Source: Cyprinodon diabolis
Lineage: Eukaryota; Chordata; Actinopteri; Cyprinodontiformes; Cyprinodontidae
Assembly: GCA_030533445.1 (NCBI GenBank)
Contig: CM060072.1
Span: 24,325,109-24,389,108, forward strand
Length of the DNA stretch: 64,000 nucleotides
Direction of reading: 5' to 3'
Below the pieces are notes generated by a model, which saw nothing but the letters and a program-made list of their open reading frames with translations, had not been told where the DNA came from and made no database searches. The stretch's first letter is position 1, and every line of letters starts with the position of its first letter. The position numbers were made by a program, and so were the translations under genes. Below are positions 48,607 through 62,158 of this stretch, in pieces.

Positions 48607-49317
48607 TGTTGGGATCTGGAGATGTACCACCTTTCTCCAGCAGAGTGCGCCGTGGGTCTCCTGGGCTGGAGCCCTCCAGCACACCTGGAGCTCGTCTGCT
48701 CATCAGGAGACCTTCCCTACATAAGCAGCTGCCAGACCTTCCTTCAACGCCGCAGTGTTGACCTAGTTTGGTTAGCGAACCTGAGCCTCTGTTACCTGAA
48801 AGAATCTTTGTTATCTCAAGAGAGAAACCTGATTCTAATCTGCCTCTGTCTTTGCTCATAGGAAACCTGTCTCAAGTCTGAAGCTCTGGATTGGCTTAAC
48901 CTGCCTGCCAGCCCTGGTGAGCCAAACCTGAAGATTCCAATCTGGATTTCTCCTGCTGCTCTCAGAGAAGAGCTGGAAACTCTGATCAAGGTCTGCCATT
49001 CAAAGTCAGAAGCTAGACGCTGCAGCTGCTTGTGCACTCTGCTGAACAGTCTCTGGACCCAACGGTTCCCTCTCTCACAAGTAAAGCCTGGACTTTTACA
49101 AGGTAGACTCTGAATTATCTAAAGACTCAATTAATCATCTGACTGCCTGGCTAATCAAACTGTCCGTCTCTGCAGACATCAGTGAACCCAACCCGGACCA
49201 GTACCTGAACCAGTTCATGTCTTTGTGTGAAAACCTTTTTCAATAAACTCTGTTAAACTTTTACTCAGCCTCCATTTGTGTTCTGCATGTGGGTTTAGCT
49301 TTAAACCAATCATGACA
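48607..49317 (+). promoter_or_regulatory. 5' LTR with TATA box, start site and polyA signal
   Basis: 711 bp, TGTTGGG...CATGACA. A TATA-like TACATAAG at 48718-48725 lies about 30 bp before GCCGCAGTGTT (48749-48759). That block is also found in the solo copies at 2.3 and 45 kb and is the likely transcript start (U3/R border). AATAAA at 49242-49247 would end R. CCAGCAGAGTGCGC (48637-48650) is one base off a CTCF motif. The internal frames are not genes. Confidence 0.9.
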
Positions 49318-49318
49318 G

Positions 49319-49329
49319 AACACTGAGGC
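49319..49329 (+). other. Self-primer binding site
   Basis: AACACTGAGGC directly after the 5' LTR is complementary at 10 of 11 positions to GCCGCAGTGTT at the predicted 5' end of the element's own transcript. No tRNA-type site starting TGG is present. This is the arrangement proposed for Tf1 and the vertebrate Tf1/sushi group, in which the mRNA primes its own reverse transcription. Confidence 0.7.
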
Positions 49330-50372
49330 CAAATACAAAACCCAGCAAATCACCTCCGGAGGAGGCTCGAGGAACAGGATGCCCAAATCCAAGGACATGC
49401 GCACACCCTCCGTGAGTTAAACACTCAAATTGAACATCAGAACCAAGTTTTACAGGCATATGCTGGCTATATGAGGGATGCTAATGCTACGCCAGCAGTA
49501 CGTCCTGTTCCGGAACCACTTCCGCCTCTAAGGTCACCGGCGGTGACGTCATTTCCGGAGTTCCGTCCGAGTCCTCCTGAAAGATTTTCAGGTAACCAAA
49601 AGGATTGTAAAGGATTTTTGTTCCAGTGTCGTTTGCTTTTTGAGCACTCCCCCGGCAGTTTTCCGAATGATAGAAAGAAAATTTCCTTCATTCTCTCTCA
49701 ACTTACTGGACGAGCCCTTGAATGGGCGGAGGAAAGGTTCTCTTCTGAGTCCAGCTTTTCATGTACTTTTTCTGAGTTTATATCTGAGTTTTCCCAAGTT
49801 TTTAACCATGACTCAGACAAAACTATTGATTCCCGAGCCCTGCTAAATTTAAAGCAGGGAAATTCAACAGTGGCTGAGTTCTCCATTGACTTCCGGGTTA
49901 AAGCCGCAGCCTCAGGTTGGAACGAGTGTGCACTTAAGAGTGCTTATTTTAAGGCTTTAAATGATAACATCAAAGACGAACTCGCCACGATCGACGAACC
50001 TGCTAGTTTGGAGGATTTAATCCGTTTAACCCTCAGATTGGATAATAGACTTCGGACTAGAAATAACTCTAGGCAAAGAAGCCTCAATTTTTCTGTTTCT
50101 GCTCCTGCATTTAACAATGCTTCTGTTTTTTCTGGATCCTCAGAACCCAGTTCCAAGCCTAAGTCTAAGAACCAGACTCTTTCAGTGCCTGTCCAAGTCT
50201 CTCACTCAGAAGGAACGGAGGCCGAACCCATCAAGATTGGACCACAAGGCTAACCCCTGAAGAAAGACAACGAAGATTTAGAGGAAATCTGTGTCTGTAC
50301 TGTGGTGAGACTGGCCATTTTATTGCCTCATGCCCGGCTAAATCAAAAGTCAGGGCCCGTCAGAGGATTTGA
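49327..50372 (+). pseudogene. gag remnant (capsid region and zinc knuckle)
   Basis: Open from 49327 but with no ATG until 49471. An ATA at 49333 stands about where a gag initiator would be expected, so the start may be lost by a point change. The region contains the retrotransposon gag (capsid-like) domain, for example LSQLTGRALEWAEERF. The frame stops at 50253 because of an apparent 1-nt deletion near 50246. The continuation in the next frame includes a complete CCHC knuckle, [14 protein letters not shown] (50292-50333), and ends at TGA 50370-50372. Pol follows in the -1 frame, overlapping this stop. Confidence 0.85.
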
Positions 50373-50833
50373 GGAGTCTGACGGGCCATCTAAAATCTGA
50401 AAAAACTCCTCATTTATTGTTGCCTGCTACGCTTTTCTTATCTAACCAGAATCTCACTTTATCAGCTTTCATCGCCTCTGGGTGCGAAAGAAATCTCATT
50501 GATTCAGATCTGGTCCAGCAGTTAAAGATTGAGACTGTCCCTTTAACTAAGCCTCTCAGAGTATCTGCTATCGATGGAAAGAAGCTTCATCAAGTCACTC
50601 ATCAGACACAACCTTTAGAACTTCTAATCTCTGGAAACCATCGTGAGACATTAACATTTTTTGTTTTTCCCTCTGCATGCTCCCCTCTGGAGCTGTGATT
50701 CGAGTGGCTGGAACGTCACAACCCCCATATCAACTGGGCTGAACGCCACATTGAGTCTTGGTCCACTTCCTGTCACGAGTCATGCCTTCGTTCTGCGGCT
50801 CCTACTATTCAGTCCCCTAGAGGTAGGGGGGAG
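50369..50833 (+). pseudogene. pol, protease region, active site lost and stop
   Basis: This is the pol frame, -1 relative to the end of gag. The aspartic protease motif should read D-S/T-G but shows A-S-G: FIASGCERNLID, with codon GCC at 50474-50476, so the catalytic aspartate is gone. A TGA at 50696-50698 then interrupts the frame, probably a single substitution. After the stop the same frame continues with the linker ([15 protein letters not shown]) into the reverse transcriptase. Confidence 0.85.
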
Positions 50834-52240
50834 ATGGACTCTCCTGACCTTACTTCTGTTCCTCCCGAGTATCATGATCTGGCACCAGTCTTCAGTAAGG
50901 TCAGTGCGACATCTCTTCCACCTCACAGACCATATGACTGCGCCATTGATTTACTACCAGGAGCCCCCCTTCCCAGCAGTAGACTATATAACATCTCCAA
51001 ACCAGAACGCGAAACTATGGAGAAGTATATCAATGAGTCTCTAGCCGCTGGAATTATTCGTCCATCTTCATCTCCTCTCGGTGCTGGTTTCTTTTTTGTG
51101 GGTAAAAAGGATGGTTCCCTCCGACCCTGTATTGACTACAGAGGCTTGAATCAGATAACCGTCAAAAATAAGTATCCCCTACCATTACTGGCATCAGCTT
51201 TTGAACCTGTTCAAGGTGCGACAGTGTTCACCAAACTCGATTTAAGAAACGCCTATCATCTCCTTAGAATAAGAGAAGGGGATGGATGGAAGACAGCCTT
51301 TAAGACCCCCTTAGGCCAATTTTAATATTTGGTCATGCCTTTTGGTCTCACAAACGCTCCTGCTTGCTTCCAAGCTCTAGTCAACGACATCCTCAGAGAT
51401 TTTTTGAATGTTTTTGTTTTTGTATACATCGATGATATTTTGATCTACTCCAAGAATCTCTCAGACCACAAGAAACATGTTTGTCTAGTTCTTCAGAGAC
51501 TATTGGAAAACAAACTCTTTGTGAAAGCTGAAAAATGTGAATTTCAACAACCATCTGTCACTTTTCTAGGGTTTGTGCTCGAGGGCGGGCAGGTGAAGCC
51601 ATCTGAAGACAAAATAAAGGCAGTTCTGGACTGGCCGACACCTGAAAACCGCAAGCAGCTTCAGAGGTTTCTTGGGTTTGCAAACTTCTACAGACGTTTC
51701 ATAAGAAAGTATAGTCAAACAGCTCTACCCCTCACAACCCTGACTTCTGTGAAGAAGACTTTTCAATGGACACCTGAAGCCGAAAATGCTTTTAATAAAT
51801 TGAAGAATCTGTTTTCCAGGGCACCCATCCTAATCCAGCCAGATCCCTCTAAGCAGTTTATCTTAGAGGTGGACGCATCTGACTCAGGTGTAGGAGCTGT
51901 TTTATCTCAACAGTCAGACTCTGACCAGAAAACTCACCCTTGTGCATTCTTTTCACGCAGACTCTCTCCAGCGGAACAAAATTATGATGTTGGAGACCGA
52001 GAACTTCTTGCCATTAAACTCGCGCTGGAGGAATGGAGACATTGGCTCGAGGGGGCCGAGCATCCAGTATTGGTTTGGACAGACCACAAAAACCTGGCTT
52101 ATCTCCAATCGGCAAAACGATCCAAACCCACGTCACTCAAGATGGTCTTTATTCTTTTCTCGTTTCAACCTCATCATTTCTTACAGACCTGGTTCCAAGA
52201 ACGTCAAGCCCGATTCTCTCTCTCGTCTGTACTCCACTGA
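50834..52240 (+). pseudogene. pol, reverse transcriptase and RNase H, broken
   Basis: RT motifs in order: [31 protein letters not shown], then a TAA stop at 51323-51325, then [15 protein letters not shown] and the catalytic YIDD (51425-51436). RNase H follows with [25 protein letters not shown] and VWTDHKNL, so its three acidic residues are present. A 1-nt insertion near 52124 (an A run) shifts the frame; the true continuation lies in the frame starting at 51942. Without the stop and the shift the domain would be of normal length. Confidence 0.9.
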
Positions 52241-53447
52241 TCAACCTGAGACATCCGAGCCTGTTCTTCCTGCCTCCTGTACTGTTGGAGTCGTTTCCTG
52301 GGAGATCACTGATCTCATCAACTCTGCCCTAGCCTCTGAACCTGACCCAGGTAACGGTCCTCCAAATAAAACTTATGTTCCGTCTTCCGTCAGATCCCGA
52401 CTGATCCAGTGGATGCATGCAGCAAAATTCTCCACCCATCCTGGTGTGAGCAGAACTATTGCCCTCATAACAAGACGTTTTTGGTGGCCATCACTTCACA
52501 AAGATGTTAAGGAGTATGTTCTGGCTTGTCCCATCTGCGCCAGAAATAAGACCTCTCACCAACCACCTTCTGGCCTGCTGCATCCTCTACCTGTTCCAAC
52601 CCGTCCTTGGTCTCATATCGCTGTAGATTTTGTCACCGGTCTCCCGATTTCTAGAGGTATGTCCACCATTCTAACCATCGTCGACCGTTTTTCCAAGGCC
52701 TGTCATTTAATTCCCCTCAGGAAACTTCCCACTGCATTCCAGACGGCCCAGCTTCTCGTGAAGCATGTTTTCCGCCTCCATGGAATTCCTCAAGAAATCC
52801 TCTCTGATCGTGGTCCCCAGTTCATCTCACAGGTCTGTAAAGCTTTCTGTTCAGCGTTAAACTGCAAGTCCTCTCTCACCTCTGGTTATCATCCTCAGTC
52901 TAATGGGCAGACGGAGAGGATGAATCAACAACTCGAGTGCACTCTCCGCTGCCTAACATCGAACAATCCTACTGACTGGAGTCTCGTTTCTGACATGGAT
53001 TGTGTACGCCCATAATTCCTTGAAATCTGCTTCCACTGGTTTATCCCCTTTCCAAATCTCCATAGGTTATCAGCCTCCACTCTTCCCTGCAGAGGAGAGA
53101 GAGATAACGGTCAGATCAGTCCATCACCACATCTGCCGTTGTCAGCGTATCTGGAAAGACACCATCGCCACTCTCACCCGTTCATCTGCATCTACCAAAG
53201 GATTCGCCGATTCCAAGAGACGTCCTGCCCCTGACTATACCATAGGCCAAGAAGTTTGGTTGTCGACACGTGACATTCCTCTCAAGGCCATGTCCAAGAA
53301 GCTGTCACCCCGGTTCATCGGTCCTTATAAGATAGCTCAGATAATCAACCCCTCTGCTGTCCGTCTGCACCTGCCACTGTCTCTACGAATCCATCCTACG
53401 TTTCATGTCTCTCAGGTAAAACCTGTCGTTACAAGCTCCCTGCTGCT
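52127..53447 (+). pseudogene. pol, integrase, frameshifted, chromodomain missing
   Basis: Zinc-binding HHCC region: HAAKFSTH then CPIC. Catalytic core D (52626-52628, VDFVTGLP), D (52806-52808, LSDRGPQF) and E (52914-52916, NGQTERM), giving D,D35E, all intact. A 1-nt insertion in a T run at 52987-52989 shifts the frame; the C-terminal part continues in the frame containing 53002-53511 to [13 protein letters not shown]. Members of this group usually carry a chromodomain next; here the frame runs straight into LTR sequence at about 53448. Confidence 0.9.
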
Positions 53448-53744
53448 GCTGCTTGTGCACTCTGCTAAACCAACAGTCTCTGGACCCAACGGTTCCCTCT
53501 CTCACAAGTAAAGCCTGGACTTCTTCAAGGTAGACTCTGAATTATCTAAAGTCTCAATTAATCATCTGACTGTCTGGCTAATCAAACTGTCCGTCTCTGC
53601 AGACATCAGTGAACCCAACCCGGACCAGTACCTGAACCAGTTCATGTCTTTGTGTGAAAACCTTTTTCAATAAACTCTGTTAAACTTTTACTCAGCCTCC
53701 GTTTGTGTTCTACATGTGGGTTTAGCTTTAAACCAATCATGACA
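53448..53744 (+). repeat. Truncated 3' LTR
   Basis: 297 bp equal to the last part of the 5' LTR (from about 49025). U3 and most of R are absent; the AATAAA is kept (about 53670). The junction with pol lies in a CTGCTG repeat shared by both sides. Confidence 0.95.
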
Positions 53745-53749
53745 GCTAT

Positions 53750-55560
<1,811 letters not shown>

Positions 55561-55639
55561 ATTGCTCTTTATGTACACATATTCAACAACAGTTGACTAA
55601 TGTCCAACATGGTTAAATCTCCAAACGTTGGTGATAGTG

Positions 55640-55735
55640 TGTCGAATGCAGGAGTTTGCCTTGCAACCAGAGGGTTATCGGTTCTAACTGCAGCTCTGGC
55701 TTTCAATGTCGTTGTGTCCTTGTCCTTCTACATGT
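55640..55735 (+). repeat. SINE-like fragment with B-box-like motif
   Basis: GGTTATCGGTTCTAACTGCAG resembles a pol III B-box (GGTTCGAANCC with changes). It is followed by AGCTCTGGCTTTC...GTTGTGTCCTTG, a phrase common after the tRNA-like head of fish SINEs. No A-box is clear. Confidence 0.4.
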
Positions 55736-58490
55736 GAAACAGAAATGTTTAAAATGCACTTTTAATGTGAAATGTTCCAAATCCACACATAAACATGTGC
55801 TTTCAGATGTGAATCCCATGTTGAAGATGTGAAACTCAGGGGATCATTTTGTAAGGACATTCAGCTAGTAGCAGAATCATTCGCATCCGGGCACATTTAG
55901 GCTTCAAGAAATCTTTAATTGACCAACATTTTTCCCTAAACTGGACGCCTACAGTCCGCAGCTTTAGAATCTGTGCAGGAAACTAAAAATGATTGTTATA
56001 GCAAAAAGGCATTTTAATCTCAATTAATTTAAAGACCATAACCAAAGTAATAACTACAATATATCAATGGAAATGTTTGGCAGTTATTAGCATTTAAGAC
56101 TTCTCAATTTTTTTATTGGTAAATGAATCCCAATTATAAAGTAACTTATAACATTTATGTTATTTTAATTTGTTTTCTTATTTCTGACTGTCAGAAACAA
56201 ACTTCTTTCTCTCTTATAGAGAAAAATGTACTTGTAAAATTTCCAGGTCTGAGTATTTATAAAGTTAACTGTAATTACAACTTTAACTCAGAAAGACAAC
56301 ATATATAGGTTGTTTAAAACTTTTGATGTTTACCTGAAGTTAGACACTTTTCTATCATGGTGGTGACGAAAGTGTATTCAAACTCTGAGCCCCACAGGCC
56401 AGCAGAGGGAACCCAAAAATTCAAAACTTTGCAATCTAGGTAAACTTATGAAGGATAGGCAGACTTTTAATTTTGCATTGATAAGTTAAATATTTTATGA
56501 AGGAACAATATTTATTTGCAGAAAAAGAAATCCTAACAATCATTGAATGTTACAGCTGTAGTTAAATAATTGACCAAAAGGCATTAGATAATTTGTGGTT
56601 GATCAACTCAATTGAGAGTGGACGGTCTGGTTTGCTTAAAAAAAACTTTGAGCTGGTGTTTGTGCTGGGATGTTTTTATGCAACATCTAAATCCAAGCTT
56701 CATAAAATACTATAATTGCATTTTCCTTATTTAAAAAAATGTTTCCCTTTTTTTGGCATAACATCTTGCAAATCCTCACTTCCAAATCCTTAAGACTCTA
56801 AAGGAAGTCTAAGTCTAAGTTTTGGTTCTCTCCGAAAGGTTTTATTACAGTATTTATCAGGACATCTTATTTGTTTTTACAACCCTTAAGAATATCATCA
56901 AAAATAATTACAATCTCACAACGGATTTCTTGATAAGATATTTAACGTATATTAAAAGCTCTGTGTTTAGGTTTAGGATATTTTTAGTGAAACATAAATG
57001 CAATTATGGCGGAAAGCTAGTGTCTTCCAAATGTATTTATTGAATATGATCCTTATACTAAATTTCCATAATGGTTACTATTAACATATTGGCTCTTTGT
57101 ATTACAAAATGAACAAGACTTACTCATAGTTTGGTATTTTTGACAGGATGGATATGTTGGGAATTTTACGTTAAGTCAACCATCATCATGGCCATTTTAG
57201 GCACTTCTGTTGCTTCAAAATTATGAGCAAATCACTCAGAGTTGGTCAGCACTTTTAGGATGACAGTATACTGTAAACATACGTCCCGCCACATCTACCT
57301 CACTCTCAGTAACTTTGCAGGAATATTGGACTGACACCCTTAGACTCCCTTCACACTAAACCTGATCCATGAGTTGGGTAGGAGCCTCTTTGCTGAATTT
57401 TTTCAGTGGTTGACTGAAAAATAACTATCTTGGTTTTGGCAGTCCAGTAAAAACATAAGATAGTTTGTGAAGCAGCGGGATCCTCATTGTGTTCTGGTTA
57501 GAGACATTATGTAGCTCATCAGCTCATCATACTGATTTGAACCTTATTTCTTTTTCAGGTTGGAACAACACCAAGTTTGAAAAATATTATGGATTTTCTC
57601 CAATCAGTACAGATCCATTTCTTATTGTTATCTACAGGCTCCAACATGCAGTATTTACAACCCTTGATAATTTGTGACAAACACATATGAGAGAAATCGC
57701 ACACTTAATAATTCTTGCTAGATATTAAGCCTCGTAGCAGAATGCCTCAATGTTTATCTTACACTCAGATGAATGAGACTTTCAATATTCGAACAACTCA
57801 GGAGAACCGAGAATGAAGTAATAGGTAAACCAGCAGGGTCCAAAATCACAGGTTTTAACCTTAAATAAGATTTTAAATGTAGCTGCCAACATGGAAAAAC
57901 AAATTTCTTCTGGAAAAGAGTTTTGTGGTCAGAAAAGACAAAAAGTTAAGTAAATTTACTGGCAAGATAAGCAGCATGTTGGGAGGAATCAGGTAAGGCT
58001 TTCAAAACAAAAAGAATATGTAAAGAATTGCAGATGTTTGTGGGTCTTTTTGTACCAGTGTAACTGGTATATTACCGCAAGTGACTGAAATAAAAAGGTC
58101 AGAGGAGTATCTTCAACACCCAGATGACTTAAATTTGAAACTAGCATCTTGCACATGGAAAAATATTTTTGATATTTTTTGATAAGACTATTTTTTAACT
58201 ATTAAGACAAAATTATGCAAGAGCTTGTAGATGGCTATGTATAGGGTCAGTACACCTCGCAGTACAAGTGCAATAATCCAAGTCAACTACTATGTAGTAT
58301 TCCCTTGGCTCTCTACTGTGCATATATTTTTATATTTAAGGGAAACATATTCCAAAACATTACAACTTTTTTCTGTCTTTTTTCAATGCTTTTTTGGTAC
58401 TATATACACTATTTTTATATTGTCTATCATACTTTTATCTTCAATGGCATTTTGCCTTAACTCTTTGTACTCTATATAAGCTACTGGAAC
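55736..58490. other. Intronic, nothing recognised
   Basis: AT-rich. AAGTCTAAGTCTAAG occurs at about 56806-56820 and again near 58533. No coding domain. Confidence 0.4.
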
Positions 58491-58560
58491 AAGAATTTCC
58501 CTAAAGGAGTAATCCCAAGGGATAAATACAATTAAGTCTAAGTCTAAGTATAAGTCTAAT
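58490..58560 (+). repeat. LINE/SINE 3' tail-like sequence
   Basis: AATTTCCCTAAAGGAGTAAT, then a CCCAAGGGATAAATAC block and a GTCTAA tandem tail. This resembles the hairpin-plus-short-repeat 3' tails of fish non-LTR elements. The body upstream is not recognisable. Confidence 0.35.
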
Positions 58561-60392
58561 GTAAGCATTAGTTCTCTCTTCTGTTTTCTGAGGGACCATT
58601 ATCAAAAATAATAGGATAGACTCATTCATATTCTATAATGTATGTATTTAATTTTGCCCATCTACTAGAAATTTAAGTGCATACGTATGACAAAATGTTC
58701 TTTATGCAAAGGGAAACTGGTATGCTGTATTATCTGTCCACGCAGACAAGGGAAGCATTCAAATGAATAATAAAAAAAAAAAAAAATGACCTGTCTAAAC
58801 ACAATGAATTATCTTCTGCCAAGTTTTATGTAATCAAGATATGTTAGAGATGTCTGTAATAGCCAGTCACTTAACTACGGTGGTTGAGGGATGAAAAGGT
58901 CCTGCAAACTAAATAAAATAGACTTAGACAAAAACACCTTCAAAGGAGAAATACTGTGGGTGCTGAAGACAACAGCAAGGTAAGAAAAGCTGAAAAAGTA
59001 GCTATATAAAACAGAATAATTCAGACCGCTAAAGGAGAGAATTTTTATCTTGTATAGCACCAGAACATAGATGTTAATAAACATTATTTATGGACCAAAA
59101 CCTTAGCGAAAATGTAAATTGGATGCCATTCAGATAACATCTGGAGGGAAAAGGGAAAAGGTAGGTTTTCCTTTTAATATTTAAAAAAAATTAATTTGAC
59201 AATATCTTCTATGCCTTTACTAAGTTTGTAGTCCCATATGGCTTGATGCACCTCTGCCCCTAGTGGTCTGGAGCCCTTCCACAAATGTAGCAGTAGTTTG
59301 CTGCTTTTCCTAATTTGCAGTTATTGTTCACATTTGCAGCTTTTTCCTTTGCTTCTGTGTTTATGTCTCATGTTTGTGCTTGCTAGTCTGTTATTTGATT
59401 TTGCAGGACCTTTTAAATTCGTTGTGAAATCATATATTCACACTACTGTCAAGCCCCTCCGCACCATAGTCAAGACGGTAGCTTAGCCAACATAAAGGAT
59501 TCTCCAAATTGGGCTGGAAGGTTAAATTTATTATTTCAATTTATTTAAGAGATTTGATAAGAGGTGTGATGGATGTGAGTATGTGACACCTCTGGAATAA
59601 CTTCAGGGTTGGATGTAATTGCTTTACAATTGTTTTACCAACTGAAATGAGCAGGGTTAGAGGAGCATAACTGATATTTTTCTTTTTTACAAAATTCACT
59701 GACTATCTTCTGTTACTAGAATAGTACAGAGAGTGATTTGGGAACTAGGCTGCTTCAGTTGCCACAGAAACTAAGTCAAGGCTTAGCAACTCAGCTCTGT
59801 GGAAACCCTACATGAGAAACAGCAGAGGCAGCACTCCTACATTTCTTCATAGTATAGCTTCAAGATGCATCAATGTGAAATTAAGATCTAACTCTCAATT
59901 TAGAATTAAAGACAAGATTCTTTTGTATAATAAATTCAGCTTTCCTCAACTGCATGTTCTACCACTGATGTGAAAAGAAACAGCATTTAGAATAATCATA
60001 TTGCTATTAAGAGAGATTTAGTGATGGACTCTAAGAATAACTTCATGCCTAACCTTTGATATTTGACTGTTGATCTGTAATAAAAAGCCCAGAGTTTAAA
60101 TATTGATTATAACTTTTAAGGAGAAGGCAGACAATCCAGTAAAATTACAAATTTAGCACATACAAACATTGTATATAATTACTGATGCATATAATTACGT
60201 TATATGCATAATTTAGTGCTTGTGTCAGAATAGGTTATTGAAGAAGCAAAGCAATTGATATAGGAAAAGCTGACTAAACTAAGGCTTTTTAATTCAAAGA
60301 TCAGTGTAATACTGAAACACTGCAGCTGCCTAATTGAGCAGAAACAAACAAAAAGGTTATTTTTCTTCTCTTTGTATTAGTTTTGTGAAGAA
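58561..60392. other. Intronic, nothing recognised
   Basis: AT-rich, no gene. CCCCTAGTGGTCTGG near 59260 is a partial CTCF-like match. Confidence 0.4.
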
Positions 60393-60842
60393 ACTGCAAA
60401 AGTATTTACATGCTTTTTCACAATGTGTTATGTTACAGTCACAAGCTTTAGGAGGTAAGAAAATATTAATAGGAGCCTGTTTTTCCTAAAATATTTTCTA
60501 CCACAAGAACAACAACAAAAATTAAGAACAACCGCTCAATGCAATGCTCACTCTTTGAGGTTTTCATCCTGGAATATCTACATGCAAATTATTCTTTGCA
60601 AATGTCTGGAGGAAAAAGTCTCTGAGAACATCAAATTCTAACATTTGTCAAAGACTTTCAATTAAATTTATATCTGAACTTTGATTCGATCATTCGATTT
60701 TTTGGTATTTATGTTTCTGAAGTACTTTAACTTAGATTAAAAGTTTCACACATACCGACTGGTTGCGCTTGATTTGATCAAAGTCAAGGGGTATTATTAT
60801 CATAAATAGTATTCGATACTTCGTAAACACTTTTGCAAAGGA
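60393..60842. mobile_element. Decayed non-autonomous Tc1/mariner-like element
   Basis: Ends CTGCAAAAGTATTTAC (left) and, inverted, TTGCAAAAGTGTTTAC (right) are weak inverted repeats. The left subterminal CTTTTTCACAATGTGTTATG with GTTACAGTCACAAGCTT matches the style of fish mariner-type TIRs. No transposase. Confidence 0.5.
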
Positions 60843-62158
60843 CTATATTTCTGTTTATATTTGATTTATGCTGGTTTAGTTGCCTTTGGTGATCTAGTTT
60901 CTGTCTTTGGCATCACATATAAATGTTGTGGAATGTGTGGGAGCCCAGCTGAGGCTTCTTTTGGCCCTCTAGATGGCAAAACAAGTGTTGGGTGACATAC
61001 ATAAACAGGGCTGTTCTGAAAAGAGAGATAACAGATGCAAAGAATGAGAGCAATAGCTGCTGTGGGAGATTTTCTGCTTGTCGGAGGAAGAAAATCAGCT
61101 CTTTGTTTTCATAATTACAGTGTGAGTGATGCTCTCACCTGATTGGAGGCCGATGTAGATGCAGTAATAACTCCGCAACAGCTTCATTTGTCCATTTAAT
61201 CTCAGCCTCGGATCTTTGAGTGCCTCCATAATAACAAGGAAAATAAGTGTACATTTTAAACCATACATTATTAATTCTTTAGCATGTTGACTTTATTCAT
61301 GCACCACATACTTTATACATAATGGATGGCTCCCAATCATGACTGCTGGAGAGGAATCTATGTGAATAGGTGAAATTTACACAGCTGCCTGATTCTGCTT
61401 GAAAACAAGATATGGTCCTTAGGATAAAATGATGGGTGTTTGTGTGGCTTCTGCTGCTAACCTGAGACAATGAACAAATTTGCATGATCTATTTTGATAA
61501 AAAGCAAATGCTGACACTAAGACACAATATTTTTTATCAATCTGGAGGGCTGTGCTCTAAAGGGAAGAGCCTTAGGATAAAAATAAAGCACTCAGAAAAT
61601 AGGATACCGCAAGCTTAGTTTGGGTGTGAATACAGTTATTCTCACTTTGGTTGTTTTTCAAAGCAGGAGAGCTGAGATATCCTCAGGAGATCCCCAGTGT
61701 CTCCAGATACCCCATTTCACTGTTAAATCGACTGAGAGGTGGACATCATGAAAGAATGGACTTGCTATATTGCTGATGTTGCAGATGAAAAGGAATGGCT
61801 TACCTGTACAGTTTAAAACATTTTAGAGAGGTGTTTAAAGCAGGCATTTTTCAGCTGACACATTACAAGCTGCACTTAGTTCATTTAACAGAAGTCCATC
61901 TGTTACTTGTACATTTGTTCAAGGCTTGCTTCATGTGATTAGCAGTAAAAAAAATACCACAAAAATGGGATTGCAAGTACAAACAGTAACTTCTCGTTTG
62001 CCAGTGGGCCTATGGTTTTGGAAAAAGGGGAATTGGATTAACGAAATATCTATTTGTTTTTGTTGTTTTATTCACAGAACAACATACACTTTTAATAATC
62101 ATACATATATGGTATAGAGTGTGGATTTCAGCTAAATAATTTTACAAAGTATAAAGTG
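60843..62158. other. Intronic, one CTCF-like motif
   Basis: CCTCTAGATGGCAA at 60966-60979 matches the CTCF core at 12 of 14 positions. No gene. Confidence 0.4.

Larger units (their letters stand above)
48607..53744 (+). mobile_element. Ty3/gypsy LTR retrotransposon (Tf1/sushi type), broken
   Basis: A single insertion bounded by a perfect 5-bp target duplication GCTAT (48602-48606 and 53745-53749). Order: 5' LTR, self-primer binding site, gag, then protease, reverse transcriptase, RNase H and integrase in Ty3 order, then a truncated 3' LTR. In the shared 290 bp the two LTRs differ by about seven substitutions and a 4-bp indel, so the insertion is fairly young. At least five coding breaks plus a deletion of the 3' end make it defective. 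It lies in the sense orientation of dlg4. Confidence 0.95.

Noticed and set aside
49278..49323. GTGTTCTG in the LTR pairing with CAGAACAC at the LTR end as a self-primer
   Set aside because: Only 8 nt, overlapping the LTR end and lying after the polyA signal. The 11-nt pairing with 48749-48759, next to a TATA box, fits better.
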